A stretch of DNA of 64,000 nucleotides from Chloroflexota bacterium (GTDB lineage Bacteria > Chloroflexota > Dehalococcoidia > Lucifugimonadales > Lucifugimonadaceae), in NCBI GenBank assembly GCA_018673955.1, contig JABHBJ010000039.1:1-64000 (forward strand), read 5' to 3'. The notes beneath the pieces are model-generated. The model worked only from the letters and a program-made list of their open reading frames with translations, was not told the DNA's origin and did not search any database. The position numbers were made by a program, and so were the translations under genes. This document shows, piece by piece, positions 21,482-32,796 of the stretch. Within the stretch, counting starts at the first letter, position 1. Every line of letters begins with the position of its first letter.

Positions 21482-21503
21482 TTAGAAAAAGTTGCTCGCT
21501 AGC

Positions 21504-23750
21504 CTAAACGCTTTCAAGAATACTGTTAAGCGTTTCGCTCGGACACATCGCAGCCGTCAGCAAGTCTATGTCGCCCTTGAAGTAGCCGCCAAGATCTTTC
21601 GTAGAACCCTGCGACGCATCAATCTCGGCGATGATCTTCGCTTCATTATCAGCCATTGCAGAAGCAACCAGACCAAAACGCTTTGCGATGTCCGCGTCCT
21701 CCGACTGCGAAGCAAGCGCCTGCGCCCAGTACATCGTCAGATAGAACGTCGAACCACGATTGTCCATCTGGCCAACCTTTCGTGAAGGAATTCGGCCGTG
21801 CTGCAGATATTTCCCCGTGGCCGCATCCAGAGCGTTTCCAAGAACACTGGCGCCTACATTGCCGAACTGCTCGCTCAAGTGCTGAAGCGACGCCGCTAGA
21901 GCCATGTATTCGCCAAGTGAATCCCAGCGAAGATGCCCTTCTTCTTCGAACTGCTGCACATGCTTGGGCGCAGAGCCACCAGCACCGGTCTCGAACAGGC
22001 CACCACCGTTCAACAAAGGCACAACGGAAAGCATTCGAGCACTCGTTCCAATCTCAAGAATTGGGAACAAGTCGGTTAGATAATCTCTCAGCACGTTTCC
22101 AGTAACCGAAATCGTATCCTCGCCCTTTCGAATCCGGTCCAGAGAGAGTTGCATAGCATCTTCAGGCGTCAGAATTTGAATTTCAAGCCCGTCGGTCTCT
22201 TCATCGACAAGATATTTTTGTACCTTGGCGATCACTTCGGCATCATGTCCGCGAGAGCTATCGAGCCAGAAGATGACCGGTGCACCTGTTGCATGGCCTC
22301 GACGAACTCCGAGCTTTACCCAGTCCCGAATTGCAATATCTTTAGTCTGGCAAGCACGCCATATGTCACCCTGTTCAACGTCGTGCGAAAGAAGCACTGC
22401 GCCCGAGCTATCAACGATTCGAACGGTTCCAGCGGAAGCCATTTCGAACGTCTTGTCGTGCGACCCGTACTCCTCAGCCTTCTGCGCCATGAGTCCAACG
22501 TTCGGCACGCTGCCCATAATTGCAGGATCGAGCTTGCCGTGAGCTTGGCAATCCCTAACCGTCACATCGTAAATACCTGCGTATGTGGAGTCTGGAATGA
22601 CAGCCTTCACGTCCTGAAGCTCATTGTCTTTATTCCACATCTTGCCGGAATCTCGAATCATCGGTGGCATCGATGCGTCGATAATCACGTCGCTCGGCAC
22701 ATGCAAGTTCGTAATTCCCTTGCTCGAATCGACCATCGCAATGCCGGGGCCGTTTGCGAAGTCGTTTTCGAGATCGGAAAGAATCGTGCCTTCGGGATCT
22801 CGAATCAATCCCGAAAGCTTGTTCAGCACATCGCCAAGACCATTGTTAGGATTGGCGCCGAGTTCGTTGATTTCAGGCTCGTGATTAGCGAACAGAGTTG
22901 AGAAATATGTGCGAACGCCATGCCCGAAGATGATTGGGTCGGAAACCTTCATCATGGTCGCCTTGAGGTGAAGCGAGTAGAGGACGTTCTGCTCTTTCGC
23001 GTCTTTGACCTGTGCGCTGAAGAAGTTCACGAGTGCTTTCTGGCTCATGAACGTAGCATCGAGCACTTCGTCCGCCAGTAGTGGCAGCGAAGCCACAAGT
23101 GTCGTAGTTTCACCTCTCTTGGAAACGTGCTCGACCTTGGCAGTAGTGTCAGCAGCAATCGTAACCGACTTTTCGTTGTGGAAGAAGTCGCCGTCCGACA
23201 TTGTCGCAACGTGAGTCTTCGAATCACCTGGCCAGTCGCTTGCACGAGGCGGATTCGCCTGTGCGAAGTCCTTCACAGCCTTCGGAGCACGTCGATCCGA
23301 ATTGCCCTGTCGCAAAACGGGGTTCACTGCGCTTCCCATCGCCTTGCCGTATCGCGCCTTGGCGTCACGTTCAGCGTCAGTGCCAGGATCGTCCGGGTAC
23401 TCAGGAATTGCGAACCCAAGTGACTGCAACTCGGCGATACAAGCCTTCATTTGAGGAGTCGACGCAGAAATATTCGGAAGCTTGATGATGTTCGCTTCAG
23501 GAAGTTCAACAAGCCGACCCAAATCTGCAAGATCGTCGTCTACAGCATTTTTTCCAAGCACTTCAGGGAACTGCGCTAGCACTCGCGCTGCAAGAGAAAT
23601 ATCACGTGTTTCAATCTCCACACCAGCCGTTTTAACAAACGCCCGAATTGCTTTGAGGAACGCATGCGTCGCAAGCGCAGGTGCTTCGTCGGTCCACGTG
23701 TAAATGATTGAAGGTGATTGGGTCATGAGTTGTGCTATCGAAACTGCCAT
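21504..23750 (-). CDS. icd: NADP-dependent isocitrate dehydrogenase, monomeric type
   Basis: 748 aa; [63 protein letters not shown]. Confidence 0.96.
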   Translation of the reverse strand: MAVSIAQLMTQSPSIIYTWTDEAPALATHAFLKAIRAFVKTAGVEIETRDISLAARVLAQFPEVLGKNAVDDDLADLGRLVELPEANIIKLPNISASTPQMKACIAELQSLGFAIPEYPDDPGTDAERDAKARYGKAMGSAVNPVLRQGNSDRRAPKAVKDFAQANPPRASDWPGDSKTHVATMSDGDFFHNEKSVTIAADTTAKVEHVSKRGETTTLVASLPLLADEVLDATFMSQKALVNFFSAQVKDAKEQNVLYSLHLKATMMKVSDPIIFGHGVRTYFSTLFANHEPEINELGANPNNGLGDVLNKLSGLIRDPEGTILSDLENDFANGPGIAMVDSSKGITNLHVPSDVIIDASMPPMIRDSGKMWNKDNELQDVKAVIPDSTYAGIYDVTVRDCQAHGKLDPAIMGSVPNVGLMAQKAEEYGSHDKTFEMASAGTVRIVDSSGAVLLSHDVEQGDIWRACQTKDIAIRDWVKLGVRRGHATGAPVIFWLDSSRGHDAEVIAKVQKYLVDEETDGLEIQILTPEDAMQLSLDRIRKGEDTISVTGNVLRDYLTDLFPILEIGTSARMLSVVPLLNGGGLFETGAGGSAPKHVQQFEEEGHLRWDSLGEYMALAASLQHLSEQFGNVGASVLGNALDAATGKYLQHGRIPSRKVGQMDNRGSTFYLTMYWAQALASQSEDADIAKRFGLVASAMADNEAKIIAEIDASQGSTKDLGGYFKGDIDLLTAAMCPSETLNSILESV

Positions 23751-24093
23751 GGAACGGCGCGTATATGTGGTTCAAACAGCGATCAAGTATAAGACTTTAT
23801 TTTGTTCACCAGCCGCACTAAAACCTATATTGTCTCCACGACGACGGTTTCTTGAAGAGTCAATCGGACGTCAGGGTCAGAAAATTAACCAAAACAATGG
23901 TTCATTCAGTAGCCACATTTTCCATGGAACAAAAAACAGCCTTTCGTTCGTCACTATTAATACAGACCAAATTAACAGGTATATAGCAGACTCGACGAAA
24001 CCGAAAAGAATCACATACACCGACTTTTGATCGTAAGTTCCATCGCTGCACTCCCAATTGTCGCGGCAGCATATACCGATCAATCTAAGGAAA

Positions 24094-24807
24094 TAATTTT
24101 TCTACCGCAGAACCTACCCAGATCGTTCCTGCACCAACAGAAGCACCGACCGTATAACCAATAGCGGTACTAAGCACAGCGACTCCAGTCCCAACGAACA
24201 CTCCCACTGCCACACTGGTTCCTCCGACATTTACCGCCGTTCGAGTAACTGAAATCCCGAACACCGATTCATTCGAGTCGAATAACAAAGGATGGATCAC
24301 AGGATTTACCACAGAATATAGACACCTTCCAGACGGACTTGAAGGCAAGGGTATTTACATTCAGTGCCACAACCAAAGCGACGATTTGTTCATGTACTTG
24401 AAGAAGAAAATCACCCGCCTCAAGGCCAACACCGATTACGAGGTTCAGCTCCCAATCGATCGCAGTAAATGTTCCAACCACAATGATGGGAATCGGCGGT
24501 TCGCCAGGCGAAAGCGTCTACGTCAAAGCAGGCGCATCTACCGACCTGCCGGTGGTTTCAGACGACGACACAGGGGCATCAGTCAAGCGAGGACTCCGAG
24601 ATGTTCTCTATCGGAAATGTCTCCAACTTCGAAGTGGTGGGTAGCGAATACCGGATCAAAACACTCGAAAACAGAGGGCGCACAGTCACCGTATCAAGTG
24701 ATGAATTCGGTCAACTATGGCTAATCGTGGGAACCGATTCCGGATTCGAAGGGCTTAGGACTTTCTACTACAGTCCCATCGAATATCAACTAACAATCGT
24801 CGAGTAG
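24094..24807 (+). pseudogene. frameshifted secreted/beta-sandwich protein of unknown function
   Basis: Pieces in changing frames: AEPTQIVPAPTEAPTV*; ATPVPTNTPTATLVPP; FESNNKGWITGFTTEYRHLPDGLEGKGIYIQCHNQSDDLFMYLKKKITRLKANTDYEVQ; VPTTMMGIGGSPGESVYVKAGASTDLPVVSDDDTGASVKRG; IGNVSNFEVVGSEYRIKTLENRGRTVTVSSDEFGQLWLIVGTDSGFEGLRTFYYSPIEYQLTIVE. Confidence 0.75.
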
Positions 24808-24945
24808 TCAAGCGGGCAAGCGAACTGATTGCAGAACTACCACCAAATTTTGCGAAACTATACGACAGTTTGATGGGTCGAAATTCAACTCAACTTACGA
24901 TATCCGAATATGTCGTAAGTCGTAAGTCTGGAATAATTCACTGGT

Positions 24946-25308
24946 TCAGGATTTGAAAAATCCCACGTCGTCAGAGATGTACTCTTCTCGAATTGGTGAC
25001 CAGATATCGAGTGCAGTGCACCCGTTCTCCGTCGCAACGACTCGGTGAGGAACATCGCCTGGAATGACGTAGTGATCACCAGTAACCAATAGCCGCTCCG
25101 ACTCTCCAACGTAAAACCAAGCCGCCCCTTCAAGCACCCTCCCGCACTGTTCGTGCGGGTGCGAATGCTCAGGAACCTCGGTGTCGGCATCAATATCGAT
25201 GATGCCCATCATGATTTTCTCGCCCCACATCAGTCGAGCGTACACGCCGGGAAGAAGCTCGCGCTTCTCAACATCACTCTCACTATAGAAGTACTTTTCA
25301 GGAAGCAT
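24946..25308 (-). CDS. cupin-domain protein
   Basis: EVPEHSHPHEQCGRVLEGAAWFYVGESERLLVTGDHYVIPGDVPHRV. Confidence 0.9.
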   Translation of the reverse strand: MLPEKYFYSESDVEKRELLPGVYARLMWGEKIMMGIIDIDADTEVPEHSHPHEQCGRVLEGAAWFYVGESERLLVTGDHYVIPGDVPHRVVATENGCTALDIWSPIREEYISDDVGFFKS

Positions 25309-25336
25309 CCTGTTACCTCACCGACTCGGCGTAGAC

Positions 25337-27016
25337 TTATCCGTGCGACCCGGTCTTACGGCTAATAGCAGCCTCTGCGACAGGACTTATCACCTGCTCA
25401 ATATCGATATTCAACAGCGCAGGACCATCGTGATCGAACGCACGTTTCATTGCACCTTCGACGTCTTCAGCCTTCGTGACGTGCTCACCGTAAGCACCTA
25501 GACCTTGAGCCATGATGTCGTAACGAGTCGGCAGCAGATCAGTCCAAACAGGACGACCATACAGACCTTTCTGAATCTGCCAATCGATGCCCCAAATCGA
25601 ATTGTTACCAACCATCATCTTCACCGGCAGCTTGTGGCGAACCATCGTATCGATTTCCATACCGTTGAACCCTAGCGATCCGTCACCGTTTACTAGAACA
25701 GTTTTACTATCCGGAAGGGCAACCTGCGCACCAAGGGCATAAGGCAAAGCGACGCCAATCATGCCGAAACTTGACACGTTGTGGAACCGGTAAGGATCGT
25801 TACGCTTGATCGAAGCACGAAGGAAGTGGCAATAGTCACCACCGTCGAACGTCACGTGCGTGTCATCGTCGATAAATTTCTGAAGCGTGTTCGAAACATG
25901 CATCGGGTGTATCGGATTCTCGACCTTGCCTAGCTCGGCAAGACCTTCATGCCACTCATCAAACGCCGTTCGCAGTCGCGTTACCCACTCAGTTCGCTCT
26001 TTCCAAGTTCGCTTTCTAGCAGCATCAGCCATTTGCGAAACTACTGGCCCAACATCGCCAACGATTCCAACAGCAACAGTACGAGCACGGGCCACCTGAG
26101 CCGGTGAAGGATCGACAACTACGAACTTCACATCGGCGGCAAACGGTGGGTTTCCGCCAAAGCCGTTCGTGTAGTCAAGTTTCTTACCAAGCATCAACAC
26201 TACGTCGGCATCTCCAACGTTCTTCACAGTCAGATTCAACGGTTGGTAGCCGAGTCCCATTGAGTATTCGTGCGAATCTGGAATCAACGCCCTCGCAGAA
26301 TCTTCCGAGAAGAACGGAATACGCAGCGTCTCAATGAGTCGTTGAACTTCTGCTGGCAACGCCGTTGCCCCAGCAGATGAACCAGCGAAAATCACAGGAC
26401 GCTGTGCAGAACTCAGAACATCAAGCGCACGTTCGATCTGAGCAGGATCACCAAGAACATTCAATGGCGTTCCGTATTCGTTGGGTGCGTATCGAGCGGC
26501 TTCTGCATCGTCCACTTCTGCCATCTGGAAATCATGCGGAATCGTCAGGTGAACTGCCCCCTGCCGGCCGCTCAAAGCCGTTCGAAAAGCCAGCGCAACA
26601 TATTCAGGAATTCGTGCTGCTGTAGGCACATCCCATGCGCCTTTGGTGATGTGTCGCGCTGCACCGATCTGGTCGAACTCTTGCATCGCCCCACGACCCA
26701 TATTTGCCGATTCCGCAGAACCAGCAATGTTGATCAACGGAGCTTCGGAGTGCATGGCATTCGCGAGCGCAGGCAATGCATTAGCGTGGCCTGGGGTGGT
26801 CGAAAGCATGACTCCACCCTTTTTGAGAATCCTTGAGTAGGAATCAGCAGCATGGGCAGCACCTGATTCGTGCCGGAAGTCGATCATCCGCAATGGTGCA
26901 TCGAACATAGTGTCGAGCATGTGCAGAATGTGGTCGCCAGCGATACCAAAGACGGTATCAACGCCCTCAGCTCGTAGTGCGCGAATTAGAAGATCACTAC
27001 CAGTAGTCTTAGCCAT
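25337..27016 (-). CDS. thiamine-pyrophosphate-dependent enzyme (acetolactate synthase-like superfamily)
   Basis: ALRAEGVDTVFGIAGDHILHMLD, RHESGAAHAADSYSR, and NGDGSLGFNGMEIDTMVRHKLPVKMMVGNNSIWGIDWQIQ. Confidence 0.9.
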   Translation of the reverse strand: MAKTTGSDLLIRALRAEGVDTVFGIAGDHILHMLDTMFDAPLRMIDFRHESGAAHAADSYSRILKKGGVMLSTTPGHANALPALANAMHSEAPLINIAGSAESANMGRGAMQEFDQIGAARHITKGAWDVPTAARIPEYVALAFRTALSGRQGAVHLTIPHDFQMAEVDDAEAARYAPNEYGTPLNVLGDPAQIERALDVLSSAQRPVIFAGSSAGATALPAEVQRLIETLRIPFFSEDSARALIPDSHEYSMGLGYQPLNLTVKNVGDADVVLMLGKKLDYTNGFGGNPPFAADVKFVVVDPSPAQVARARTVAVGIVGDVGPVVSQMADAARKRTWKERTEWVTRLRTAFDEWHEGLAELGKVENPIHPMHVSNTLQKFIDDDTHVTFDGGDYCHFLRASIKRNDPYRFHNVSSFGMIGVALPYALGAQVALPDSKTVLVNGDGSLGFNGMEIDTMVRHKLPVKMMVGNNSIWGIDWQIQKGLYGRPVWTDLLPTRYDIMAQGLGAYGEHVTKAEDVEGAMKRAFDHDGPALLNIDIEQVISPVAEAAISRKTGSHG

Positions 27017-27157
27017 ATTTCTCGAGTGCTTTCGTTTTTTTAGGGCAGATCATCGTTCGCCATAAGGAGTCGTGATCACATTGTTCATGGCCGCCCCACT
27101 CCTGAAGTCACAAACAGTTGAAAAGATTAGCACCTGATCGAGTGGTACGCGGTGTGA

Positions 27158-28597
27158 CTAATCGATCGACGGAACCAACAAATCCATCAGCTCGTCGACA
27201 GCCATCGACTCAACTGCTTGTTGATCTGTGAACAGCTTCACCAATTTCTCGACCCTAGGGGTGTCTAACTGAGTCGCTATATTGGCACGGAATTTGTCGA
27301 GTAGTAGCGGCTTGGAATCTTCTCGTCGGCGACGGTGACCAATTGGATATTCGACTACCACGTTTTCTGTAGTCGATCCATCCTTGAACCGCACTTGGAC
27401 TGCATTTGCGATCGAACGCTTGTCAGAATCGAGATACTCATCCGTAAATCGCTGATCGTGTTTCATCATCATTTTGTCGCGCAGTTGGTCAACACGCGGA
27501 TCTACCGCTACTTCGTCCTCGTAATCTTCAGCGGTGAGCGATCCTTTCAGCAACCCGATGGCGGTCATGTACTGAATACAGTGATCTCGGTCTGCTGGAT
27601 TATTCAGGGGACCGGTCTTATCGATGATTCGAAGTGCAGATTCTTGCGTAGTGATTATGATTTCTTTGATATCGTCTAGGCGGGAAGCAACTTCCGAATG
27701 AAGTTCAAAAGCACACTCAACCGCAGTCTGTGCGTGAAACTCTGCCGGGAACGAAACTTTGAACAAAATGTTCTCAATCACGTACGCATCGAGATCGCGT
27801 TCGAGGGTGATCTCTTTCCCCTTAAACCAAACATCTTGGAATCCCCAACCGGGAGCCGTTAGTGCTGATGGATATCCCATTTCACCAGCCATAGCGTTCA
27901 AGCTAAAGCGAACCGCCCTGCCAAGCGCATCACCTGCCGCCCATGATTTGCGAGAGCCGGTGTTTGGCGCGTGGCGATAAGTCCGCAATGTAGCGTCGAG
28001 CCAGGCATTCGAGACTGCATTTTCAACCTGCTTGACGTCGCCACCAAGCATCGCCGTAACTACGGCAGTCGAAGCAACCTTCACCAACAACACGTGATCG
28101 ATGCCAACACGATTAAACGAATTCTGGAGCGCCAATACTCCCTGAATCTCATAAGCCTTGATAGCGTATTCAAGAACTTCTAGCACGGACATCGGTTGAT
28201 TGAATTCCGACCTAGCAACTCGACTCAAGTGATCTGCCATAGTCAAAATGGCACCGAAATTATCCGACGGATGCCCCCACTCAGCGGCAAGCCAAGTGTC
28301 GTTGAAATCGAGCCAGCGAATCACAGCGCCTGTATCGAACGCAGCTTTTACTGGGTCCAGTTGAAATCCTGTGCCCATCACCCGGGCACCGTTCGGGACA
28401 ACCGTTCCTTCTACGTCGGGCCCCAGCAGTTTCCTGCAAGCTGAGTAGTCCATCGCAAGTAACGCACAGCCGATCGAATCCATCAGCGTGAGACGAGCGG
28501 TATCGAGTGCCAGAACCGAATCTGGCTTGTAGTTGACTGCATAGTCAGCAATCGTAGCTATCACGGAGTCGGTTTGGCGAGCCTGATCCTCTGGCAC
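27158..28597 (-). CDS. MmgE/PrpD family protein (2-methylcitrate dehydratase-like)
   Basis: 479 aa; LDTARLTLMDSIGCALLAM, RWLDFNDTWLAAEWGHPSDNFGAIL, FPAEFHAQTAVECAFELH; operonic with PrpC/PrpB-like genes. Confidence 0.93.
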   Translation of the reverse strand: MPEDQARQTDSVIATIADYAVNYKPDSVLALDTARLTLMDSIGCALLAMDYSACRKLLGPDVEGTVVPNGARVMGTGFQLDPVKAAFDTGAVIRWLDFNDTWLAAEWGHPSDNFGAILTMADHLSRVARSEFNQPMSVLEVLEYAIKAYEIQGVLALQNSFNRVGIDHVLLVKVASTAVVTAMLGGDVKQVENAVSNAWLDATLRTYRHAPNTGSRKSWAAGDALGRAVRFSLNAMAGEMGYPSALTAPGWGFQDVWFKGKEITLERDLDAYVIENILFKVSFPAEFHAQTAVECAFELHSEVASRLDDIKEIIITTQESALRIIDKTGPLNNPADRDHCIQYMTAIGLLKGSLTAEDYEDEVAVDPRVDQLRDKMMMKHDQRFTDEYLDSDKRSIANAVQVRFKDGSTTENVVVEYPIGHRRRREDSKPLLLDKFRANIATQLDTPRVEKLVKLFTDQQAVESMAVDELMDLLVPSID

Positions 28598-29712
28598 TAT
28601 CCCCGCTCCTCGACGCTCACGTACGAACGCGGTTCAGGACCGGTGTAGTCGGAAAGAGGACGAATCAGTTTGTTGTCTGCCCGTTGCTCAATCACGTGCG
28701 CTATCCAGCCTGATGTTCGAGCGATCACAAAGACCGGCGTGAACATCGCAGTTGGAATGCCGCACATGTGGTAGGCGGTGGCTGCGTAGAAATCTAGATT
28801 CGGGTGCATTCCTTTTTCTTGCATCATCACAGTTTCGATCCGTTCAGAAATATCGAAAAAAGACGTATTTCCAGCAGCTTCAGAGAGTTCTTTGGCAAGC
28901 TGTTTTACGATCGGAGATCGGGGGTCACCGTTCTTGTAGACCCTGTGACCAAAGCCCATCACAAGTCGCTTTGCTGCCAGCATGTGAATCATCGATTTCT
29001 CGGCATCCTGCGGAGAATCGAAGGACGAAACAAGCTCCATCGCTGCCTCGTTAGCGCCGCCATGAAGCGGGCCTCGTAAAGCGCCAATCGCACCGGCAAT
29101 TGCCGAGTATGTGTCGCTAAGTGTCGAGGTGATCACACGCGCAGTAAATGTCGACGCGTTGAATTCGTGTTCAGCGTACAAAATCAACGTCGTGTCGAGC
29201 GCTTTTCGCTTCAACGGGGCTGCCGGTTTACCCGACATCAAACTAAGGAAGTGGCCAGCAACGGTATCCTCGTCCGACTCCGTCTCAATTCGTTCACCGC
29301 GTAGGTGAAATCGATACCAGTACGCCAACATCGATCCGAAACTTGCGGTAAGACGATCGCCAATGGCAATAGCCGTCCGCCCATCCTGGCCTTCGGTCTC
29401 CAAAGTCCCCAAAAGCGAAGTACCGGTTCGCAGAACGTCCATAGGATGAGTCGATGCCGGTAATGCCTCCAGCAAAGTCTTTAGCGCATCAGGAAGTGAT
29501 CGTAAGTCGGCAAGTTTTTTCTTGTAAGCATCGAGCCCACGCTGGCCAGGAAGTTTGCCGTAGATAAGCAAATAGGCGACTTCCTCGAAAGTCGAATTGT
29601 CTGCCAGATCGGTGATCGAGTAGCCGCGGTAGGTGAGTCCAATGTCTTCCTGCCCTACTGTAGAAATAGCCGAAGACCCCGCCGTAACCCCGTTCAATCC
29701 TGATGATGTCAT
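28597..29712 (-). CDS. citrate synthase family, 2-methylcitrate synthase-like
   Basis: [98 protein letters not shown]. Confidence 0.95.
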   Translation of the reverse strand: MTSSGLNGVTAGSSAISTVGQEDIGLTYRGYSITDLADNSTFEEVAYLLIYGKLPGQRGLDAYKKKLADLRSLPDALKTLLEALPASTHPMDVLRTGTSLLGTLETEGQDGRTAIAIGDRLTASFGSMLAYWYRFHLRGERIETESDEDTVAGHFLSLMSGKPAAPLKRKALDTTLILYAEHEFNASTFTARVITSTLSDTYSAIAGAIGALRGPLHGGANEAAMELVSSFDSPQDAEKSMIHMLAAKRLVMGFGHRVYKNGDPRSPIVKQLAKELSEAAGNTSFFDISERIETVMMQEKGMHPNLDFYAATAYHMCGIPTAMFTPVFVIARTSGWIAHVIEQRADNKLIRPLSDYTGPEPRSYVSVEERG

Positions 29713-29735
29713 TTCGATAATTCCTGTTGGTAGAC

Positions 29736-30680
29736 CTAGTTTGCCGACTCGTGGTCAGACTCAGCTTCGAAAAGCTCGTCCAACTTCGATTCGTAAATGT
29801 GATATTCGAGATATTCGTACAGTTCTGCTCGGGTTTGCAGATCACCGATGATCGCCTTCTGCGTACCTGCGGCTCGGATCTCGGTAAGAGCATTTTCAAC
29901 TGCTTTGTTCGCAGCCCGGAAAGCTGTGAGCGGGTAGAGTGCGATATCAACGCCAACGCTGCTCAATTGTTCGATGGTGAACGCAGGTGTTTTGCCAAAT
30001 TCGGTGAGGTTTGCCAGAACTGGAACGCCAACCGCTTCTTTGAATTTTCGGAAATCGCCTAGCTCAGTAACCGCCTCGGCGAAAATCATGTCGGCGCCTG
30101 CTTCGACGTATGCAACCGACCGTTCGATCGCAGCGTCGACGCCTTCATTGGCGATAGCGTCGGTTCGTGCCATCAGAACGAAATCGTCGTACGCTTTGGC
30201 ATCGGCAGCGGCTTTGAGACGATCACACATCTCAGCCGTAGACACGATTTGCTTGCCGGGACGATGCCCGCATCGCTTCGCTTGAATTTGATCTTCGATA
30301 TGAACCCCAGCCGCTCCAGCACGCGCCATCTCTTTCATTGTTCGGGCAATCATGAACGCTCCGCCCCAACCTGTATCCACATCGACCAACAGAGGTAGCT
30401 CTGAGGCAGCCGTAATTCGACGCACATCTTCGAGAACATTATCGAGCGTGGTCAGTCCCAAATCAGGAAGACCGTACGAGGCGGTGGCGACGCCCGATCC
30501 CGAGAGGTACAAAGCGTTGAAGCCAGCAGTTTTCGCCATTACAGCGTGATAGGCGTTTGTGACGCCGACCAATTGGAGCGGCGATTCAACTTGAATTACA
30601 TAGACGAGCGATGTTCCGGGAAGCATTTCCATAGTCAGCAGATTATAGGTGTGATCAAGTGAACTACGGGTAGCCGTCAA
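29736..30680 (-). CDS. isocitrate lyase/PEP mutase family, methylisocitrate lyase-like
   Basis: [87 protein letters not shown]. Confidence 0.94.
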   Translation of the reverse strand: MTATRSSLDHTYNLLTMEMLPGTSLVYVIQVESPLQLVGVTNAYHAVMAKTAGFNALYLSGSGVATASYGLPDLGLTTLDNVLEDVRRITAASELPLLVDVDTGWGGAFMIARTMKEMARAGAAGVHIEDQIQAKRCGHRPGKQIVSTAEMCDRLKAAADAKAYDDFVLMARTDAIANEGVDAAIERSVAYVEAGADMIFAEAVTELGDFRKFKEAVGVPVLANLTEFGKTPAFTIEQLSSVGVDIALYPLTAFRAANKAVENALTEIRAAGTQKAIIGDLQTRAELYEYLEYHIYESKLDELFEAESDHESAN

Positions 30681-30687
30681 AGACGAA

Positions 30688-31536
30688 CTAGCCCCAGAAA
30701 GCGTCGTAAAAAACCAATGGCGAAACTGCCAACAGGACGAGCCCGACCACTAATCGGAGTTTAGTGGGGTCGACGTTTCCGCTCATTCTAGAGCCAGCAA
30801 ACATGCCGATCATCGCCGGTACTCCGATTACTGAAACGAGAAGCCAATCGACTCGTCCACGAATAAGATGCCCAGTGAACCCTGATGATCCAACGAGTAT
30901 CGTCAACGCAAGATTCGTCCCTGCAGCGAGCGAAGGCCTCATCTTGAGTACATGGATCAAAGCCGGCATTCGAAGCACACCAAGCGCCAACCCAACTGCA
31001 CCGCCGATCAGCCCTATCCCGGAACCTAGAATGCTCTCGCGAGTAATTGTCTTTAGGTTGAGATCGCCTCGCCCCCCACTCGGATCATCGTTAGATTCAT
31101 GGTTCGATTCTGCTTTTCCTCGTAATTCAGATGTGGCGCGAAGAATCATCGTCGTCGACGACCATATGAGTAGCAACGCAACAATTGTTAGAAGAACTGT
31201 GCGTGAAATGAAGTCTGCGTAAAGTCCACCCACGAAAGAGCCAGCGATCGCTGGAATTCCGATTACAACCACAACTCGGAACACGATTCGATTTTGAAGA
31301 ATCGCCGGCCATGAACCTGCGAAAGAGCCAAGCACACTAACGAAAAGATTAGTGCTTGCAGCGATGAGCGGATCGACCCCAACAGCCGTCATGACAGGTA
31401 GCCGAACGACACCAAGGGCAATTCCGACGATTCCGCCAACTATTCCAACGATCAAAGACATGATCGCCAGTCCGGTCAGCTCTACCCCAGATAGATCAGA
31501 TCCAGTCAGAGCAAGAGTCATCACGCCGTCACCCAT
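30688..31536 (-). CDS. TSUP (TauE/SafE) family permease
   Basis: GGIVGIALGVVRLPVM...AASTNLFVSVLGSFAG; duplicated GLIGGAVGLALGVLRMPALIHVLKMRPSLAAGTNLALT. Confidence 0.85.
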   Translation of the reverse strand: MGDGVMTLALTGSDLSGVELTGLAIMSLIVGIVGGIVGIALGVVRLPVMTAVGVDPLIAASTNLFVSVLGSFAGSWPAILQNRIVFRVVVVIGIPAIAGSFVGGLYADFISRTVLLTIVALLLIWSSTTMILRATSELRGKAESNHESNDDPSGGRGDLNLKTITRESILGSGIGLIGGAVGLALGVLRMPALIHVLKMRPSLAAGTNLALTILVGSSGFTGHLIRGRVDWLLVSVIGVPAMIGMFAGSRMSGNVDPTKLRLVVGLVLLAVSPLVFYDAFWG

Positions 31537-31718
31537 TAGTCCGTCACCTCGTGATTAGGTGTAGCCAGACGTTCCGATAGAACGCTTAACTGGCAACAAC
31601 AGTCTGAGGGCTCAGACTCGAATTCAGGCACTTCGTCTTCTTTACAACTAATCTGTATCTGTATAGGAATCGATTTTATACCCGCCCCGTGACGGTGCAA
31701 TAGCTCGATTGACCAGAA

Positions 31719-32621
31719 TTATTTACCGATGAGATCGAGGCTTTCGAGCAGGCTGTCGACTTCTTTGTAATGTTCGGCATCAGGTTTAAGCGCTGGGTGA
31801 CGAGCGAAATCAGACCCCGGCGAAAATATTCCACGCCGAACCATGATGTGCTTGTAAATCCAGTTAGCGAATCCCTGACCCTGAGCGAGCATCCCAAACA
31901 ATGAGGCGTGTCGACGCATTTCAGCATTCGCTGTGTACTCATCGCCAGCTTGGAACGCATCCCAAACGCGAACGAACATGTCGGGCAAAGTCGATCCAGG
32001 CATGGTTCCAACCGAGCCTCGTTTGAACTCCTCAACGGCAAACGTACCACCGGCACCACCGAACAAGACCAACCCAGTTCCCTTGGCAAGCTTTTGCGTT
32101 TCACCCATTCTTGGGATCGTCGGAGGAGTTTCCACCTTGATGTAACAAAGATTCTCGTGACGCTTGGCACATGCCACCGCCATAGCTGGCGGTACTGGAG
32201 CGGTATTTTGATCCTGTAGGAAAATTGGAAGCGAAACCGATTCTGCGATTTTTCCGAAGTATTCGATGTTTTCTGAAGCTGCGACAGGGATGAATGAAGT
32301 AGGTCGAATCATCAGTGCGTCGGCACCTAGTTCTTCCGCACGTTTTGAGTATGCGATTGCCACATCAGTGCCCTCGCCTCCCGTGTTCATCACTATTTTG
32401 ACTCGACCGTTCGCAATTCGAACCACAGTGCTAAGAATGAGGTCACGCTCTGCTTCTGTGAATTTATAGATCTCAGTAGCTACCGCTATTCCAAGACCGT
32501 GCACTCCCTTGCCAATCATCCATTCGACCTGATTTTCGAGGTCGTCCATCACCAGTTGGCCTTTTTCGTTAATAGGCGCGGAGAGAATCGGATACACACC
32601 ATTCATTGATCGATCTGGCAT
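31719..32621 (-). CDS. dihydrodipicolinate synthase/N-acetylneuraminate lyase family protein
   Basis: MNGVYPILSAPINEKGQLVMDDLENQVEWMIGKGVHGLGIAVATEIYKFTEAERDLIL; LPIFLQDQ; CYIKVETPP. Confidence 0.9.
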   Translation of the reverse strand: MPDRSMNGVYPILSAPINEKGQLVMDDLENQVEWMIGKGVHGLGIAVATEIYKFTEAERDLILSTVVRIANGRVKIVMNTGGEGTDVAIAYSKRAEELGADALMIRPTSFIPVAASENIEYFGKIAESVSLPIFLQDQNTAPVPPAMAVACAKRHENLCYIKVETPPTIPRMGETQKLAKGTGLVLFGGAGGTFAVEEFKRGSVGTMPGSTLPDMFVRVWDAFQAGDEYTANAEMRRHASLFGMLAQGQGFANWIYKHIMVRRGIFSPGSDFARHPALKPDAEHYKEVDSLLESLDLIGK

Positions 32622-32796
32622 GCTTCGAAATCTCCAATAAATAGCCGAAAGCGAAATTGAACACCTGAACAGGCGAATGCTGCTCCCTTATGAAGGGGAT
32701 AGTCGCATCCCTCACGCAGGAACGCAACAGAATAACCCATCCTACGAGCTAAAGTTCAGTTTGAAGTTAGATTCGCATCATCGTCAAAATAAACGT

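Noticed and set aside
22149-22901. 250-aa plus-strand ORF opposite icd
   Set aside because: Antisense shadow ORF; the minus strand encodes a complete monomeric isocitrate dehydrogenase.
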